Assembly (NCBI GenBank): GCA_021824385.1
Contig: JAKAKU010000130.1
Span: forward strand, 1 to 8,582
DNA: 8,582 bases
Direction of reading: 5' to 3'
Source: a bacterium
GTDB lineage: Bacteria; Patescibacteriota; Microgenomatia; UBA8517
The first letter of the stretch is position 1; each line of letters starts with the position of its first letter. The notes beneath the pieces are model-generated. The model did not search any database. It saw only the letters and a list, made by a program, of their open reading frames with translations, and was not told where the DNA came from. A program made the translations under genes and the position numbers. Below are positions 7,314 to 8,582 of the stretch, piece by piece.

Positions 7314-8210
7314 TTATTGCAGTTTAAATTTTCTCTTGATTCTGTTGGTAATGCTCGATTTTTCGGTTAATAAAGCATGAGCTTTCCAATAGTTTATATC
7401 TTTCTGCGATTCAGTAATAGTGTTTGTCACCTCATGTAAGGTGTAGTGCTCCTCTTTAAAACCTTGAAGTTGCCATAATTTTGCATATACAACAAGTTCG
7501 GAAAGACCTTGGAGCATTGAGACAATTAGTCCATGAATTCCGTCTTTGTACCCTTCCCCCGCAAAAAACCTACTAACAAACTCACCTGTTGGCTTTTGAA
7601 TAAAGTCTTTTAGTGTTATTTTTTTGTCTTGCAATAGCAACTCCTGAGATTGAATCGTGGTATAGCGGTTCATCCGCTCGATGTATTGTTCAATGGTTTC
7701 GTAGTGGTGATGTAAAATAGATAATTCCTCACGGTCGAGAACGTTAAAGTCTCTCCCATCCGTTATAGGCACTGAATGAATTTCATCTTCCCACGTGACA
7801 GCGTTCTTTTTAAAAAAACGAATATTGTAGTCAGGCCACCAACGAGCATGCATCATCCATTTACCAAAAATGAGATTTTTTCGAGGTATTCGCACAAAGT
7901 CAGCTAAATCACTCTCTACAACACGTTTCAGTTCTGAGAGAAGTTCTGAAGGAGCTTCCTCATCGGCATCAAGAATAAAAATCCATTCATGCTTTGCCTT
8001 GGAAATAGCGAAATTTCTTGCGGGTTCCACATAATTCATTGGCTTATGGGAAAATACTTTTGCTCCTAACTTTTTTGCAATATCCACTGTTTTGTCGTGG
8101 CTTTCCATATCAACCACAATAATTTCATCTGCAAAGTTTTTGACAGATTTTATCGCCCGTGCGATATTATGCTCCTCATTAAGTGTGTTTATGACAACAG
8201 AGACAGCCAT
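7314..8210 (-). CDS. WaaE/SunS-like family 2 glycosyltransferase with a C-terminal extension
   Basis: This 298-residue soluble GT-A enzyme most likely transfers a sugar from a nucleotide donor at the cytoplasmic face of the membrane. The fold starts at residue 3 with VVINTLNEEHN. The nucleotide-binding aspartate is in VVDMESHDKT (32-41) and the metal-binding DXD is DAD at 81-83. The FGKWMMHARWWPDY segment (115-128), followed by W140-EDEIHS, is the signature of the branch holding WaaE/KdtX lipopolysaccharide-core glucosyltransferases and SunS-type protein glycosyltransferases. The core ends with AKLWQLQ near residue 249. A tail of about 48 residues follows, finishing in the basic string RIKRKFKLQ, which could help membrane association (inference). 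The ATG at 8208-8210 immediately precedes the fold. The next gene begins one base after the TAA. Acceptor and donor cannot be read from the sequence. Confidence 0.9.
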   Translation of the reverse strand: MAVSVVINTLNEEHNIARAIKSVKNFADEIIVVDMESHDKTVDIAKKLGAKVFSHKPMNYVEPARNFAISKAKHEWIFILDADEEAPSELLSELKRVVESDLADFVRIPRKNLIFGKWMMHARWWPDYNIRFFKKNAVTWEDEIHSVPITDGRDFNVLDREELSILHHHYETIEQYIERMNRYTTIQSQELLLQDKKITLKDFIQKPTGEFVSRFFAGEGYKDGIHGLIVSMLQGLSELVVYAKLWQLQGFKEEHYTLHEVTNTITESQKDINYWKAHALLTEKSSITNRIKRKFKLQ

Positions 8211-8227
8211 AGGTATATTTTACATGA
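8211..8227 (-). other. Largest intergenic gap (17 bases), without a Shine-Dalgarno motif
   Basis: These 17 bases separate the TAA of the truncated upstream gene from the ATG of the next glycosyltransferase. Read on the minus strand they are AT-rich and end TATACCT just before the ATG. I see no purine-rich ribosome-binding site, no hairpin and no convincing promoter, so transcription probably continues from upstream. Confidence 0.5.
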
Positions 8228-8582
8228 TTAATTGACCTTATATATGATTACCGTTTTATTTTCAAAAACATTGGTGAGCTTCAGTTGTAAATCACCGATT
8301 TTTGTAAACTGCGGCTTTACCCAATAGATATAGGTAATGTTGTTAGTCCGCAGAAAATCATACACACGTTTTTGGTCGGTTGATGCATAAAACTCGTCAA
8401 GGGCTTTTCGTCTATCTTTCCACTGATAATTCATAATCGTGAGATTCACTTCATCCTCTAAATACACATCATGATTTCCGTAGGCAGCAACATAGGCAGT
8501 TGAATCATATAAATATAAGGGGCGTGGTGGATTGGGAATAGCCGCTTTCGCCAAAAGGGGATCAAAGGGATAGGTGAGTACA
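8228..8582 (-). CDS. C-terminal part of a probable large membrane protein (GT-C or YfhO-like), truncated by the window edge
   Basis: The reading frame is open to the right edge, so only the last 117 residues are present. The first in-frame start-like codon is a TTG at 8552-8554. It is preceded in frame by VLTYPFDPL with no stop, so I read it as an internal leucine rather than a start. The fragment has no membrane helix. It contains DVYLEDEVNLTI, then NYQWKDRR, then FLRTNNITYIYW, and ends FENKTVIIYKVN at a TAA. An 'N-x-I-x-Y-I-Y' strand followed by a short strand ending in Y-K-V is typical of the soluble C-terminal domain of long polytopic proteins of the YfhO, STT3 or PMT-like type in Candidate Phyla Radiation genomes. 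That comparison is from memory of the family style. The catalytic part is outside the window, so the function is not established. The gene lies 17 bases upstream of the next gene and is probably in the same operon. Confidence 0.72.
   Translation of the reverse strand, partial: VLTYPFDPLLAKAAIPNPPRPLYLYDSTAYVAAYGNHDVYLEDEVNLTIMNYQWKDRRKALDEFYASTDQKRVYDFLRTNNITYIYWVKPQFTKIGDLQLKLTNVFENKTVIIYKVN

Noticed and set aside
8228..8554. Treating the TTG at 8552-8554 as the start of a 108-residue protein
   Set aside because: The frame stays open to the window edge with a protein-like YPFDPLL sequence before the TTG, and the fragment looks like the end of a longer protein.
1..8582. Recoded genetic code (UGA as glycine), considered because the style suggests the Candidate Phyla Radiation
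   Set aside because: No in-frame UGA interrupts any of the nine genes, and five genes end in UGA exactly at the junction with the next gene.
1..8582. Mobile element, CRISPR array, tRNA, riboswitch or rho-independent terminator
   Set aside because: Non-coding sequence totals only 24 bases by my count. I saw no direct-repeat array, no terminal inverted repeats, no transposase-like protein, and no stem followed by a T-run in the direction of transcription.

Overview
The window is one uninterrupted block of glycosyltransferase genes, all on the minus strand and therefore transcribed from high to low coordinates. Nine genes fill it: eight complete and one cut by the right edge. By my count only 24 bases (8211-8227, 7313 and 2889-2894) lie outside a coding region. 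Five of the eight junctions are ATGA overlaps, where the start codon of the next gene overlaps the stop codon of the previous one. The layout is that of a single, translationally coupled polycistronic message. Neither its promoter nor its terminator lies inside the window.

In order of transcription the genes are: (A) 8582-8228, the C-terminal tail of what is probably a large membrane protein; (B) 8210-7314, a WaaE/SunS-like family 2 glycosyltransferase; (C) 7312-6389, a rhamnosyltransferase-like GT2; (D) 6392-5598, a second WaaE-like GT2; (E) 5601-4570, a GT4-type GT-B enzyme; (F) 4573-3674 and (G) 3677-2895, two more rhamnosyltransferase-like GT2 enzymes; (H) 2888-1143, a PMT/ArnT-like polytopic GT-C enzyme with a soluble C-terminal domain; (I) 1146-1, a Gpi18/PIG-M-like polytopic mannosyltransferase candidate whose stop codon is the first three bases of the window.

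The likely joint function is building a surface or secreted glycan. Six soluble enzymes (B-G) would add sugars from activated donors at the cytoplasmic face of the membrane. The polytopic enzymes (H, I and perhaps A) would transfer sugars from polyprenyl-phosphate carriers on the outer face. No sugar-nucleotide synthesis, flippase, polymerase, chain-length or ligase gene is visible here, so the product cannot be named and those functions must lie elsewhere.

The organism is probably a bacterium of the Candidate Phyla Radiation (Patescibacteria; Microgenomates or a relative). This rests on the moderately AT-rich sequence, extreme gene packing, weak Shine-Dalgarno signals and the style of the GT2 and PMT-like proteins. 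UGA acts as a stop and is never read through, which argues against the recoded Gracilibacteria/Absconditabacteria. The lineage is an inference from gene style, not from a marker gene.

I found no RNA gene, CRISPR array, insertion sequence, attachment site, origin, riboswitch or terminator, and nothing that demonstrates a new kind of system. The points worth a second look are the all-glycosyltransferase composition, the coupling without ribosome-binding sites, the two WaaE-like paralogues with different tails, and the Gpi18-like gene.
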